DNA of 64,000 bases from the IMG/VR virus record IMGVR_UViG_3300042558_004400, positions 1-64,000 of that record. The stretch is one strand, 5' to 3'. The notes beneath the pieces are model-generated. The model ran no database searches and had not been told where the DNA came from. It worked only from the letters and a program-made list of their open reading frames with translations. This DNA comes from a virus. Each line of letters opens with the position of its first letter. Position 1 is the first letter of the stretch. The position numbers and the translations under genes were made by a program. Below are positions 25,007 through 34,425 of the stretch, one piece after another.

Positions 25007-25750
25007 TTAGTAGTTTAAACTATAGCTACCGAGTATAACCCAAGCACTGGCTACTCTATGAAGTGTAAATGTAAATATATCTATCTTCGTTGAAGCAGAA
25101 GCAGTTGGAGCAGCGTTTGCATTAGCCCATTTATGTGTCACAGTAGAACCATCGGCTTTGATGACAGTAGGAATGCCTTGTGTTGCACCTTGTTTCACTA
25201 TAAGCGTAACAGAAACTGCATAATTATTATCTGTGGGTAGGTTTGTTATATCTACAGTAAATGTAGTTGCCCCAACTCCAGCATCAACGTAAAATATACC
25301 ACCAGTATTATAATTACAGGTGAGTGTGCCTGATGATATTGTTATATTATTTACAACTTCTCGAATCTGCTGTATGTCTGTCCTGCCGCTGATTATGGTT
25401 GGACCAGTAAAGCTTGCTGTAGCAGCACTTAGGGTAGACAGAGTGCCAACTGAAGTCAGTGAAGAACCTGTAATGGAAGAGCCAAGAGTGGTAGCAGATA
25501 AAACATCTGTTCCATCTACTTTATATGTTTTACCTGAAGCTATGTCAAAGCTATCATCTGTTTTTAAAACATTAGCAGCTGATCTATAAAGAGTCGTATC
25601 AGCAGTAGCTGATCCAGAACTCCATCTTAGTTTGCCACCTGCATCTATAGAGAAGTTTGGTGTAGCACTTCCATATGGGGCTATCTCCAAAGCTGTGTCT
25701 GCTGTGGTGTTAAATTTACGTGCACGTAAAAGATTGTAAAAATTGGGCAT
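25007..25750 (-). CDS. Tail fibre/receptor-binding protein
   Basis: ATG 25750, with GAGG just upstream, is preferred to TTG 25759, giving 247 residues. The first part (ALEIAPYGSATPNFSIDAGG, LRWSSG) is typical of fibre shaft segments that attach to the virion. A Ser/Thr/Leu repeat (LGSSITGSSLTSVGTLSTL) and a beta-rich C-terminal domain follow. It lies just upstream of the Cys-rich fibre gene. Confidence 0.7.
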   Translation of the reverse strand: MPNFYNLLRARKFNTTADTALEIAPYGSATPNFSIDAGGKLRWSSGSATADTTLYRSAANVLKTDDSFDIASGKTYKVDGTDVLSATTLGSSITGSSLTSVGTLSTLSAATASFTGPTIISGRTDIQQIREVVNNITISSGTLTCNYNTGGIFYVDAGVGATTFTVDITNLPTDNNYAVSVTLIVKQGATQGIPTVIKADGSTVTHKWANANAAPTASASTKIDIFTFTLHRVASAWVILGSYSLNY

Positions 25751-25806
25751 TGGCCTCAACCAAACCTTTCTAAATTAAAAGCCCTCGAGCTTATCTAATA
25801 TAGTAA

Positions 25807-26049
25807 TTAGCTTTGTGCTTTTTTGTCTACTTTAGTAAAAACTTGATTGATTTCTGTGGTAGTTAACTTGCCGTCATCCAAAAATGCTCTAGACAAACCT
25901 TCTACTACTGTAGCGACTCCAGCCATACCGGCCATGAAACAAGCCTTCCATATAGGAACGCCAGCAATTGCACCAGCACCGATGACACCAAGGCCAGATG
26001 CTGCAAAGGTAGCTACTATTCTTAGGATTATATTATATGTGGTCTTCAT
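25807..26049 (-). CDS. Holin-like membrane protein
   Basis: 80 residues. Two hydrophobic segments (about 6-30 and 33-50, GLGVIGAGAIAGVPIW and CFMAGMAGVATVVEGL) are followed by a charged C-terminal tail (KVDKKAQS). This is the layout of actinophage holins. It is close to the endolysin gene and one base from the gene upstream, so it belongs to the lysis region. Confidence 0.7.
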   Translation of the reverse strand: MKTTYNIILRIVATFAASGLGVIGAGAIAGVPIWKACFMAGMAGVATVVEGLSRAFLDDGKLTTTEINQVFTKVDKKAQS

Positions 26050-26247
26050 TTAATCCTCATCATTCTTAATCATCGCATGGACATAGTGAACCAAGAAGGC
26101 ACAACCTGTAGCTATGATCGTAATCTTTCTAGTTTCCCCAGACAGAGTTGCAAACACTACGACGCTACCTGATATGGTAAAAGCTAGTGCTGAAGTCTCC
26201 CTTGAGAATTTTTTAATAAAGCCCCATGGACTAAATTTCCTTTTCAT
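26050..26247 (-). CDS. Possible internal-start small membrane protein (holin-like)
   Basis: ATG 26247 lies in frame inside the large gene, with GAGGAGG 5 bases upstream. It would give 65 residues: a basic start (KRKFSPWGFIKKFSR), two hydrophobic helices and an acidic end, as in class II holins. The preceding residues RNSIFKYEEET look like translated leader. It may be a separate lysis gene next to the 80-residue holin. Confidence 0.4.
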   Translation of the reverse strand: MKRKFSPWGFIKKFSRETSALAFTISGSVVVFATLSGETRKITIIATGCAFLVHYVHAMIKNDED

Positions 26248-29130
26248 TGTTTCCTCCTCGTATTTAAATATACTGTTTCTTGTGAAGTGGTTATCTTCTT
26301 GATCTTCGGGACCCTCTATTTCAGTGTCCTCTTCTTCGCCGTCTGGATTCTCATCTTCCTTGCGACCGTTAGTATTGCTGCCATCGCCAGGACCCCCTCC
26401 AGAGCCTCCTGAACCCCCACCAGAGCCTCCTGAACCCCCACCAGAGCCTCCTGAACCGCCTGATGGACCAGATGACCCAGTTCCTGCTCCCACGCCAACC
26501 GTAGCTGCTGATAGAGCTGCTGTAGCAGCCAAGAGAGTTCTACGAGATCCCACGTCTACCTGGGATCCAGTTGGCACATAGTCGTCAAGACCTTCTCCGT
26601 AAACGTCAATTTGAGTTTCAAATTCATCTTTAATTTCATCTGGGGCATCAGAAACTGCAGCTACCAAGGCTGCTTCCTCTGCTACAGATAGGTCACCAAC
26701 TGGGATAGCATCAAAGATTTCAGCTGCCTGATCTGTGTCAATGCTCTCCAAGACTTTCTCACTGGTGGCAAGGTCGGTAGCTTGGTCTTCTGTAACGCCG
26801 TTTTCAATAACCGAATCAACTGCATCAGAGACCTGGTCTTCTGTAATGGTGTCCGACTCCAAGACTCCAACCAGTTCCTCAAACTGTTCATCAGAAAGTG
26901 GCTCGTCTAAAACAGCGTCGATGATTGAGCTAAACTTTTCATCAGTAATTGGCTCATCAAAGACGGCATCAAGAGCAGCACTGAATTGTTCAGTTGTTAG
27001 TGGCTCCTCAAAGACTGCTTGTACTGCAGCATCAAACTGCTCATCGCTCAGAGTTTTAACATCTTCAAATATTGCAACGGCTGCGTCTTCAAACTGGGCA
27101 TCAGACAATGGACCATCAAAGACTGCTGTAACAGCATCTTCAAACTGAGTATCTGATAGTTTAGTTGGGTCTTCAAAGACCGTATTTACAGCAGCAGCGA
27201 AGTTGTCATCAGACATGGGTCCATCAAACACTGAATCAATGACGGTCGCAAACTGAGTATCTGAAAGTTCTTGATCCAGAAGAGAGCCAACTATTGCTGT
27301 TATTTCTTCTGGTGTACCGGCATCTGCAACTAAATCGCCAACAGCATCTGCAATTCCTGCGTTAGACATGGGTCCATCAAATATGTCTTCTACTGCAGTG
27401 TCTGCAGCGTCTTGTGTATCTTGAGGAACTATTATTTCTGGAGTTGGATCTTCAGGTATAACAATTGGTGTTGTTTCTTCTGGAATTGCAGGAATAACTT
27501 CAGGCGTATCTACTGGTTCAAATATTGTTTCAATAATGGTTGTTACAGGTGGCGAAACTGGCGTAGTCGTTATTGTTTCTGGTTCTGGCGTTGAAACTGG
27601 AGTTAGATCTAGGTCTGGAATTGAAACAGTAGTGTTTTCTGTTGGAAGAGTTTCGACAGGGGGAGGGACAACCTCTGGTGCAGTTGTTGTAGTTGTGCCT
27701 GTTGGCACTTGTGGGACTGTGGTTGTGGTGGTTGTAGCCGGATCTGATGTTGTTGCATCAGCAACTTCCTGAGGACCATACAAACAGTTCCCTATTCCCT
27801 CGCCCACACATGGGGCGGTACCTGCTTGAATTTTAAATCGTACAGAACCATAGCCAGTTTGACCTGAAGTATCAATCACATAAGTAGTATTTGCAGCATA
27901 TGTCCAAACACCCCAACCCCCAGATTCTATGTTGTTATCTAAATTATAAAAAAGAATACTGTACATATACGGCTGCGTATTACTTGCATCTGGTGCATCC
28001 CAACTCAAGGTCACACTTCCATCGTCATTTGCTATGGCTGTTAAATTTTGGATTGAATTAAAGTAAGGTGCAGTAGTTGTGGTCGTTGTATCTGGTACTG
28101 TTGTGGTTGTAGTCGTAGTTGTTGTTGTTGTAGTAGACGTTGTTGTAGTGGTTGGTGGCAGAGTTGGGGCTGTTTCGTTGTTTGGCTCAACTCCACCAAA
28201 GACCGCACATGAACCACCAGATTGATTGCAAGACAGTGTTGTTCCTATTTGGTCATCAACCATCAGTACCGGTGGCAAGCCTTGGTCATCCAAGTTGAAC
28301 GATGTAAAGCCTAATTTATAAGTTCCAGTAACAGATACTTTATATGTTGATACTTGCCAACCAGTAGCACCGTAGGAGTTTGTCGAGTAGTCACCTGTGC
28401 CAGGGTTAGAAAATCCTAACAGTGCGTACGACTGATTAAAGTTATTAACTGTGATTGCTGGAGTCGACGCAACGGTGACAGGAACAAGAGACGTAATAGA
28501 TCCATCATTAAATGGAACATAGTCAGTTGCCATATAGTTCCAAGACATTGTGTATGTAATACCAGCAGTTAATTGAACTTCACGAGTAATCCATGCTGCA
28601 TCAGTTGGATTGCCACTGCCAAAGCCAGATGCCTGTGCTTGTGATGACAACATAGTTGCTATCTGAGATGTTTGAGTTCCAGAAAGCCCAAGTGCAGCCG
28701 TAGCTTGAGTAAATGTTTGCTCACCTTTTGGTTGCAGAGCAACAGCGTATGTTCCACCCTTTGGGGAAAATGTCCAACTGCCTGCAGCAACTGCTGGAGC
28801 GTAGTAAGGGTTGTCAACTACTTCGTATTGCTGCGGGACAGTGTTCGGGATTGGTTTATTAATCGTTGGACTGCCCATTGCTCCATTTGCGCCATGAGTA
28901 AATGTTCTAGAGCCATTGAATATTGTTACACCAGTTCCGCCACCGTTGATTGAAGTGCCAAGTGTCCCAGTTTGTGATCCTCTAGACCATCCAGTTAGCG
29001 TGCCGTCTTCAAACCCAGCATTTGATATAGAAACAGAACTGCTGGTAGCAGTTGCTGTCATTGGAAAAACCCAAGCTATTATAAATAATAATACAAGGAT
29101 CCATGATCCACGACGTGGTTTTAGTCTCAT
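26050..29130 (-). CDS. Large secreted repeat protein with Thr-rich linkers and C-terminal membrane anchor
   Basis: 1026 residues. A signal peptide (basic start, then WILVLLFIIAWVF, cleavage near ATATS) precedes a beta-rich lectin-like region containing FEDGTLTGW. A poly-Thr linker, an Fn3-like domain (NLTAIANDDGSVTLSWDAP) and a second Thr/Pro linker follow. About ten imperfect 23-26-residue acidic repeats of the type LSDTQFEDAVTAVFDGP come next. A Gly/Ser-rich stretch leads to two hydrophobic segments at the C terminus. It resembles surface or virion adhesins. GGAGGG lies 7 bases before the ATG. An internal start at 26247 has a better ribosome site. Confidence 0.7.
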   Translation of the reverse strand: MRLKPRRGSWILVLLFIIAWVFPMTATATSSSVSISNAGFEDGTLTGWSRGSQTGTLGTSINGGGTGVTIFNGSRTFTHGANGAMGSPTINKPIPNTVPQQYEVVDNPYYAPAVAAGSWTFSPKGGTYAVALQPKGEQTFTQATAALGLSGTQTSQIATMLSSQAQASGFGSGNPTDAAWITREVQLTAGITYTMSWNYMATDYVPFNDGSITSLVPVTVASTPAITVNNFNQSYALLGFSNPGTGDYSTNSYGATGWQVSTYKVSVTGTYKLGFTSFNLDDQGLPPVLMVDDQIGTTLSCNQSGGSCAVFGGVEPNNETAPTLPPTTTTTSTTTTTTTTTTTTVPDTTTTTTAPYFNSIQNLTAIANDDGSVTLSWDAPDASNTQPYMYSILFYNLDNNIESGGWGVWTYAANTTYVIDTSGQTGYGSVRFKIQAGTAPCVGEGIGNCLYGPQEVADATTSDPATTTTTTVPQVPTGTTTTTAPEVVPPPVETLPTENTTVSIPDLDLTPVSTPEPETITTTPVSPPVTTIIETIFEPVDTPEVIPAIPEETTPIVIPEDPTPEIIVPQDTQDAADTAVEDIFDGPMSNAGIADAVGDLVADAGTPEEITAIVGSLLDQELSDTQFATVIDSVFDGPMSDDNFAAAVNTVFEDPTKLSDTQFEDAVTAVFDGPLSDAQFEDAAVAIFEDVKTLSDEQFDAAVQAVFEEPLTTEQFSAALDAVFDEPITDEKFSSIIDAVLDEPLSDEQFEELVGVLESDTITEDQVSDAVDSVIENGVTEDQATDLATSEKVLESIDTDQAAEIFDAIPVGDLSVAEEAALVAAVSDAPDEIKDEFETQIDVYGEGLDDYVPTGSQVDVGSRRTLLAATAALSAATVGVGAGTGSSGPSGGSGGSGGGSGGSGGGSGGSGGGPGDGSNTNGRKEDENPDGEEEDTEIEGPEDQEDNHFTRNSIFKYEEETMKRKFSPWGFIKKFSRETSALAFTISGSVVVFATLSGETRKITIIATGCAFLVHYVHAMIKNDED
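26401..26460 (-). repeat. 21-bp tandem repeat coding Gly/Ser linker
   Basis: About three units of AGAGCCTCCTGAACCCCCAC plus C encode the repeated Ser-Gly-Gly stretch near the C terminus of the large protein. Confidence 0.85.
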
Positions 29131-29190
29131 CAGTCAGCCCTCCGATGTTCAATACTAATAGTAAGGGCTGATTAATATTTTTGCGGCGGC

Positions 29191-29233
29191 CAAAAGGGAA
29201 AAGCCCCAGCAGAAATTAATCTACTGGGGCTTT
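29191..29233 (-). terminator. Rho-independent terminator
   Basis: AAAGCCCCAG (29200-29209) pairs with CTGGGGCTTT (29224-29233). Read on the minus strand it is followed by TTTTCCCTTTT. A second hairpin, GCCTCC/GGAGGC, lies just upstream at about 29240-29260. It ends the lysis and membrane operon before the large gene. Confidence 0.75.
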
Positions 29234-29270
29234 GCACCGGCCTCCGTTGCAAGGAGGCTAGTATATCACA

Positions 29271-29390
29271 CTAATCTATATCAAAATCTGTTTCTGATTT
29301 TTTTATTGTGTCTAGAATTATTGCTATAAGAGCTGCAGGCATTGCAAGCATCCACGCAAGTATAATCAAAATAATTATACCTTTAATCAT
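29271..29390 (-). CDS. Small single-span membrane protein
   Basis: A 39-residue frame whose ATG overlaps the TAA of the upstream gene. About 22 hydrophobic residues (IIILIILAWMLAMPAALIAI) are followed by a charged tail. It may be a spanin- or antiholin-like accessory; function unproven. Confidence 0.55.
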   Translation of the reverse strand: MIKGIIILIILAWMLAMPAALIAIILDTIKKSETDFDID

Positions 29391-30013
29391 TAGGAGAATA
29401 TTGTTGGAACACTCAATAAAAAACTAAGGCCAATTAACCACAGGGCTATTGAAAATAACACTAGATAGGCAACAAGTTTTTTTATCTTCATGACAGTGGT
29501 AATACCTAAAAGAAACAAAGCAACAGCAAACATTCCTGTAAGCATTTGAAGTGTGTTACTGTTTCTTCCCTCATTTTTGGCTTCATTTAACCAGTAGTCA
29601 CTATCGGCAAATCTTTTTTGGTACGGATCGTATAGTTCGTCCATGTAAGGTTTGCAGCTTGGTAGTTGCCCTTTCGGGTTCTCAATAAAACAAGGCATCG
29701 CAAACTCGTACAACTCGGCAGAGCCATTGAATGTCTTTATGTCCTCATAGATATCATCGGTACTAACACCGTCTACGAGTACACGGACTTGCTTGTCTTT
29801 CCATACGGTTAAGTCGTCTCTATACTTGACTTCTGCGGTTATCCACATATTATTTGCGTCAGCTAAAACAACAGCGTATTCAGAACTGGCATCTCCCGCT
29901 CTGCCCCCATGAAGAGAAGATTGAATTGCTGCCCAAGCTGTAGTAGTTGACACCAGGCCAAGCATGATGACAATTAGTAGTTCACTTGAAAACTTTTCTA
30001 TTACCTTATGCAT
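29390..30013 (-). CDS. Membrane protein of the lysis region
   Basis: 207 residues. An N-terminal hydrophobic helix (about 10-30) exports a domain of about 120 residues with two cysteines (CFIENPKGQLPSC) that could form a disulfide. Two more hydrophobic helices end the protein. No family recognised. Its place 3 bases after the endolysin suggests a lysis or envelope role. Confidence 0.65.
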   Translation of the reverse strand: MHKVIEKFSSELLIVIMLGLVSTTTAWAAIQSSLHGGRAGDASSEYAVVLADANNMWITAEVKYRDDLTVWKDKQVRVLVDGVSTDDIYEDIKTFNGSAELYEFAMPCFIENPKGQLPSCKPYMDELYDPYQKRFADSDYWLNEAKNEGRNSNTLQMLTGMFAVALFLLGITTVMKIKKLVAYLVLFSIALWLIGLSFLLSVPTIFS

Positions 30014-30016
30014 TTA

Positions 30017-30547
30017 TTATGCACCTGGCTTAGGTAATGCTCTCCATGCAGCCTCAAACTTAGCAGCATCTTTAGCCATCTCTGGTGAAAGTTCTATGTG
30101 CAACCACTTACCGCCAAAACTTCCAGCGTTATCGGTAGCAGTAAAAATTTTTACGCCCTTTGCACCTTCTCCACGGCTGCAGCGATAGCCTCTTCCATAG
30201 CCAGGTTTTTTATCTGTTGCATTTGCGTCAAAAGCATAGTCGTGAATCTCCTCGATACCAAGAGCTTCCGTATTGGCTAGGAACCAGTCCCACATAGCTA
30301 CGCCAACCTTGCGGTCTGAATAACCAAGGTCTACGGCTGCTCCAGTGGCGTGAACACTCATATATTTTTCCATTCCTGGGTCACCAATTTTCTTGCCTTC
30401 AGTATGAGAGTTGCGCATCAATCTAGCGACATAGATGCCCATATTGGTGGCTTTCCATCTTTTACCACAAAGCTCTGCTAGTTTTTTAGTTCCTGGCTGT
30501 GCGCCTTTTCCGTCAAAACTTGGATAGTACGAATACTTTCTTGCCAT
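30017..30547 (-). CDS. Endolysin, M15-type peptidase
   Basis: ATG 30547 with AGGAGA upstream gives 176 residues. SVHATGAAVDLG at about 71-82 is the S-x-H-x2-G-x-A-x-D zinc motif of D-Ala-D-Ala peptidases, and GGKWLHIEL at about 150 supplies the second histidine and the catalytic glutamate. It probably cleaves the peptidoglycan peptide. No separate cell-wall-binding domain is visible. Confidence 0.85.
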   Translation of the reverse strand: MARKYSYYPSFDGKGAQPGTKKLAELCGKRWKATNMGIYVARLMRNSHTEGKKIGDPGMEKYMSVHATGAAVDLGYSDRKVGVAMWDWFLANTEALGIEEIHDYAFDANATDKKPGYGRGYRCSRGEGAKGVKIFTATDNAGSFGGKWLHIELSPEMAKDAAKFEAAWRALPKPGA

Positions 30548-30590
30548 TTTATTTCTCCTTTTAATCTTAAGTATACTATTATAGTAACGA

Positions 30591-31226
30591 CTAAATATAC
30601 TCACCAAATCTTTTGATTTCCCTGCCAGGAACTCCAACTACAGTAGCGTCGTCACCTATGTGATCTATAACAACCGTTCCTGCTCCTAGCGTGCAATTTT
30701 TCCCTACATTTTTAAAGTTAACAATAACACTACCAGCCCCTATAGATGTAGCTTCTCCGATGTTAACATCTCCACAGATTCTAGCCCCAGGACTAACAGT
30801 ACAGTAGTCCCCTATCGTGCTCGACTGGTTGATGGAGGCAGCAGTATTAATGTGTACATGTGCTCCAACATTTACCCTAGTGGTTAAGACAGAATATGGA
30901 CCCATTGTTAGTCCATTTTGATAATGACATTGTGTTCCTATTACAGCTGTTTCATGTATCAGGCTTGCAGCACGATCGAGTTTCCCTATGCTTGACTCTA
31001 TACGTCTTCTTATTGCAGAAGAGTTAATGGCTATGGTGTATTTTAGGTTGGGATATTTATCTAAAAGAAAATGTACAAACGATACATCGCCAAGTAGGTT
31101 GCCATTATTCACAAACGGATCATCGTCCAGGTGTCCTATGACATTCCAATATTCATACTTGTCAGAAGAAGCTAAGTATTCTAGATCTTTAGAATGTCCA
31201 CCAGCTCCAATAATAACTAAGTCCAT
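30591..31226 (-). CDS. NeuD-like sugar O-acyltransferase
   Basis: ATG 31226 (MDLVIIGAGGHSKDLEY) gives 211 residues. The N-terminal GAGGHSK nucleotide-type loop and the C-terminal left-handed beta-helix hexapeptides (IGDYCTVSPGARICG, IGEATSIGAGSVIV) match the NeuD/PglD family, which acetylates or acylates an amino-sugar. The gene follows the FkbM-like gene by 4 bases and ends the glycan operon. Confidence 0.8.
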   Translation of the reverse strand: MDLVIIGAGGHSKDLEYLASSDKYEYWNVIGHLDDDPFVNNGNLLGDVSFVHFLLDKYPNLKYTIAINSSAIRRRIESSIGKLDRAASLIHETAVIGTQCHYQNGLTMGPYSVLTTRVNVGAHVHINTAASINQSSTIGDYCTVSPGARICGDVNIGEATSIGAGSVIVNFKNVGKNCTLGAGTVVIDHIGDDATVVGVPGREIKRFGEYI

Positions 31227-31230
31227 ACAA

Positions 31231-31941
31231 CTACCAGATAAAGAGATATGATCCAAAACTATTACTTATAGTTTCCTTATTAATTTCTTCACCATCTTCG
31301 TTTAAGACTGACTTCACACTGGACATGTCATTAAGAAGATCTTTCATCAGTGTTTCACCATTGCCAAAAAATGGCGCGTGTACAGATAACAAAAGTGGTA
31401 TCTTACATTCGTTTAATACATCTATATATTCTTTAATTAAACTGAATTCATGTCCTTCAATATCAATTTTAATTAAAGAAAAATCTCCCATAGAAATCAA
31501 TGTATCTAAACCTATTGTTTCAATAGCATTAGATCCTGCATTTCTTTCTGAAACTCTAGTCATTGAGTCGCCAAAAAAATGACTAGACTCCAAAAAAGCG
31601 TGCTCTAATTTTGAAGCAGCTTTGTTTATTACCTCTATGTTTTGAATTGAATTAAGATCTATATTTTTTTGCAAAATCTTATGTGCTACAGGATCTGGCT
31701 CAACAGCAATTACTTTTCTAGAAATAATAGATCCATATATAGCAGTTGGTCCAACCCAGGCTCCTATGTCTAGATAATCTTTATCTTTTGATAAATAAGT
31801 ATCTAAAACTTTAAATGTTCCTGGCTCCCAAGAAGAATATTTTTCTGACCAAAAATTATAATCTTTATCTTGATGTAATTCTTCACTATCTTCTACAATG
31901 AAAGATAGATTATTTTTATTTACGACTATATTGCTTGTCAT
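31231..31941 (-). CDS. FkbM-family methyltransferase
   Basis: ATG 31941 overlaps the upstream stop (TAATG), giving 236 residues. DYLDIGAWVGPTAIYGS is motif I, VIAVEPDPVAH motif II, and LIKIDIEGHEF the FkbM signature near residue 155. Likely sugar O-methyltransferase. Confidence 0.85.
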   Translation of the reverse strand: MTSNIVVNKNNLSFIVEDSEELHQDKDYNFWSEKYSSWEPGTFKVLDTYLSKDKDYLDIGAWVGPTAIYGSIISRKVIAVEPDPVAHKILQKNIDLNSIQNIEVINKAASKLEHAFLESSHFFGDSMTRVSERNAGSNAIETIGLDTLISMGDFSLIKIDIEGHEFSLIKEYIDVLNECKIPLLLSVHAPFFGNGETLMKDLLNDMSSVKSVLNEDGEEINKETISNSFGSYLFIW

Positions 31942-32597
31942 TACAGGAACCAACCTTCACTTCTTCTTCCGCCTATGTGAGTAACCAATGGTTCATCATA
32001 GATGTTTCCATAAAAACCAAATCTATGATTGTTATCTATAGAATGTACCTTTGTTGTAAACTCAGATTCTCCGCCGTGATCTGGCCAACCCATTTTAATT
32101 GTTGAGACTGGATACAAACACGGATTCAAGGTAAAAAGTCTACCATGTTCAAAGTAATCTTCTTTCTGAAAATAATCGGCGAGGTGTTGAAATACAAATC
32201 CACCTACTTCTTCTTCAGGAGGATTAACTGATGCACGTACTAAGGCCATTTGAACAAGGTGTGGATTCTGTCTTAACAAAAATGCCATGTGTGCTATGTT
32301 TATTGATTTGTTGAATATAAAATCATCTTCTAAATGAAAAACATAATCAACTTCAGGATTAACAGAACTCCAAGCTGATTGAACTGCTCCAGCTAATCCT
32401 CTTCTTTGCTCATGTGATACTACTTTAAAATCTGGAAATCTATTAAGTAAAAAACTATGGTATCTTGGATCTCCAGAATCGTTAATTATTAACTTTTCAA
32501 AAAAATCATAATTAATGACCTCGTTGAATCTATCTATAGTCTGCTCAATGCAAGCTTGTCTTCCGTCAGTAATTACTACCAATGATATTTTATTCAT
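31941..32597 (-). CDS. Glycosyltransferase family 2-like
   Basis: 218 residues. SLVVITDGR and LIINDSGD are the nucleotide-binding strands of a GT-A fold, and FHLEDDF at about 90 holds the metal-binding acidic motif. Shorter than typical GT2 enzymes. Translationally coupled to both neighbours. Confidence 0.75.
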   Translation of the reverse strand: MNKISLVVITDGRQACIEQTIDRFNEVINYDFFEKLIINDSGDPRYHSFLLNRFPDFKVVSHEQRRGLAGAVQSAWSSVNPEVDYVFHLEDDFIFNKSINIAHMAFLLRQNPHLVQMALVRASVNPPEEEVGGFVFQHLADYFQKEDYFEHGRLFTLNPCLYPVSTIKMGWPDHGGESEFTTKVHSIDNNHRFGFYGNIYDEPLVTHIGGRRSEGWFL

Positions 32598-33478
32598 AAT
32601 GGCAACTCCTTTATGGGTGCCGGATCATTAATCATCGATCCCGTGTCACCTGTTACTAATACATTTTTTTGAAAGAACTTAACTAAACCATCCAACCCTT
32701 CAGATTCATATATAATAAAATGTTCTGCCCAAGCAGCTCCGTTATATAAGTCTGCTCCAGGACCTAGAGCCTTGCATGACTCATAAGCATTTAATATTTT
32801 TTTGATGAAATGATCTAACGATCTCCATTGAAAATGTCTAATTTCTAAAAGCTGAGGTCCAAAAATAATCTTATCGTGACCATAATCATCCAATACGGTT
32901 TTTACATTTGCCCCAATGTCCCAGCCGTTGTGCTGCACTAAATGATTTCCATTCGAAATTCTTACAAAGCTATCGCCATCTCTGAACTTAAAACAACTCT
33001 TATGATTTGTTGGCAGATTCCACTTCCATTGCATTGAGTGAAAAGGAGAAGTTCCAGGTTGATCAAATTCTGTGATTGAATGATTTGTATATAATGCCTT
33101 GTAAACGTCTACTCCATCTTGGTCCAATAGTTCAAAAGCTTCTTGCAGAGTCTTGCCATGTGCGTGCCATATCTCATCGATGTCAAAAGGAATAACCCAT
33201 TGGGCACCATTATCCTTTGCCATAGAAGCAAGATTTGTCATCTTATCGGATTGAGTGTAGGCAACAACGTTGTCTTCTACAATAATTACCCTAATGTCTG
33301 GATTATACTTTGCTATATTAGCTTTAGCTTCTTCCATTTTTTCTCTAGTATTATCTTTAGAAAGATTGTCAGCAACTATTATCCCAGCTGCACCGTTCGC
33401 AGCAAAATGATACATAGTGTGATCGATTATATCAGCTTCATCTTTAGCCATTCCTATGGCCCAAAAATTAGTTGGCAT
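32594..33478 (-). CDS. Glycosyltransferase family 2/92-like
   Basis: 294 residues. GMAKDEADIIDHTMYHF at the start and FDIDEIW near residue 97 follow the pattern of GT2_4/GT92 proteins, which keep an Asp-x-Asp for the nucleotide-sugar metal. HNGWDIG and the RHFQWRS segment are acceptor-side features. Overlaps both neighbours by a few bases. Confidence 0.8.
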   Translation of the reverse strand: MPTNFWAIGMAKDEADIIDHTMYHFAANGAAGIIVADNLSKDNTREKMEEAKANIAKYNPDIRVIIVEDNVVAYTQSDKMTNLASMAKDNGAQWVIPFDIDEIWHAHGKTLQEAFELLDQDGVDVYKALYTNHSITEFDQPGTSPFHSMQWKWNLPTNHKSCFKFRDGDSFVRISNGNHLVQHNGWDIGANVKTVLDDYGHDKIIFGPQLLEIRHFQWRSLDHFIKKILNAYESCKALGPGADLYNGAAWAEHFIIYESEGLDGLVKFFQKNVLVTGDTGSMINDPAPIKELPL

Positions 33479-34199
33479 TTAAAACTTCTTCTCCTACTGG
33501 ACTTAAACCATTTGTCATATTCCATTGAACGGAATTCTCTCTGTACATCTTAGCTTGAAGTGGTTCATTAGTATCTATTGGATAGAATACATAGCCAGCA
33601 TTTTCTAGTCTTTCATAGAAGACAGCATCTGCTCCGGACCAACACCACGCTTCGTCATTCCATCCGTTTACTGCGTCGTATGCTACTCGGCTTGTCATGA
33701 CTTGATTATGATCTAGTTTATCTGCACCTCGTAATAGTGGTTCATTAAAGAATCTAACGCCTCTACCATCAATTCCGCCACCATCTATATTGTCATCAAT
33801 ATCTTTTACGTGTTGTGCGCAAAAAACAACATCGTGATTAGTTTTGTCCACATAAGACATCATTTTTTCTAGCATTGTGGGATAGAAGTAGTCATCATCT
33901 GCTAGGTACATGAGATAATCTCCGGTGCAAAAATGTGTTACCCCTGTATTTATTTGAGTAGCATATCTAGCTGTTTTTAATCTATCTTCTTCTTTAATGT
34001 TTGAGTTAAAAGCCGTAACATTATCTAGCAAAACGTATTTCTCTATAATACTAACTACTTCTTTGTCGGAAGAAGCATCGTCGGCTATAATTAGCTCAAA
34101 ATTATTATATGTTTGATTGAGGACTGATTCTATAGCTCTAGCTAAATACTTTGGATTATTATAACTTGTTAATACAATTGATACTTTTTTATTATGCAT
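33468..34199 (-). CDS. Glycosyltransferase family 2
   Basis: ATG 34199 gives 243 residues, beginning MHNKKVSIVLTSYNNPKYLA, a classic GT2 start. IADDASSD and LADDDYFYP hold the acidic motifs for the nucleotide sugar and metal. First glycosyltransferase of the minus-strand glycan operon. Confidence 0.85.
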   Translation of the reverse strand: MHNKKVSIVLTSYNNPKYLARAIESVLNQTYNNFELIIADDASSDKEVVSIIEKYVLLDNVTAFNSNIKEEDRLKTARYATQINTGVTHFCTGDYLMYLADDDYFYPTMLEKMMSYVDKTNHDVVFCAQHVKDIDDNIDGGGIDGRGVRFFNEPLLRGADKLDHNQVMTSRVAYDAVNGWNDEAWCWSGADAVFYERLENAGYVFYPIDTNEPLQAKMYRENSVQWNMTNGLSPVGEEVLNAN

Positions 34200-34425
34200 T
34201 TTCTTTTTTCCACTTCCACATATTTCTCCAGTGTACCCATTGCCACAACATCCACATAGCAATAAACCCAGGCTTATTGAATATAATTGCGTAGATAAAC
34301 CAGGGGAAAGAATGAAGGGCAACTATTAAGTGCCCTTGCCATTTCTTGTTTCCAACCATATAACTGCCAGAAATACCTATTAATTCCATGGCAAATAAAA
34401 ACCATGTCCATGTTTGTTCACTCAT
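34192..34425 (-). CDS. Small multi-span membrane protein
   Basis: 77 residues with three hydrophobic segments (WTWFLFAMELIGI, LIVALHSFPWFIYAII, FIAMWMLWQWVHW) and a basic C terminus. Aromatic-rich, like small PnuC-type or lipid-associated proteins; no family is certain. Confidence 0.55.
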   Translation of the reverse strand: MSEQTWTWFLFAMELIGISGSYMVGNKKWQGHLIVALHSFPWFIYAIIFNKPGFIAMWMLWQWVHWRNMWKWKKENA

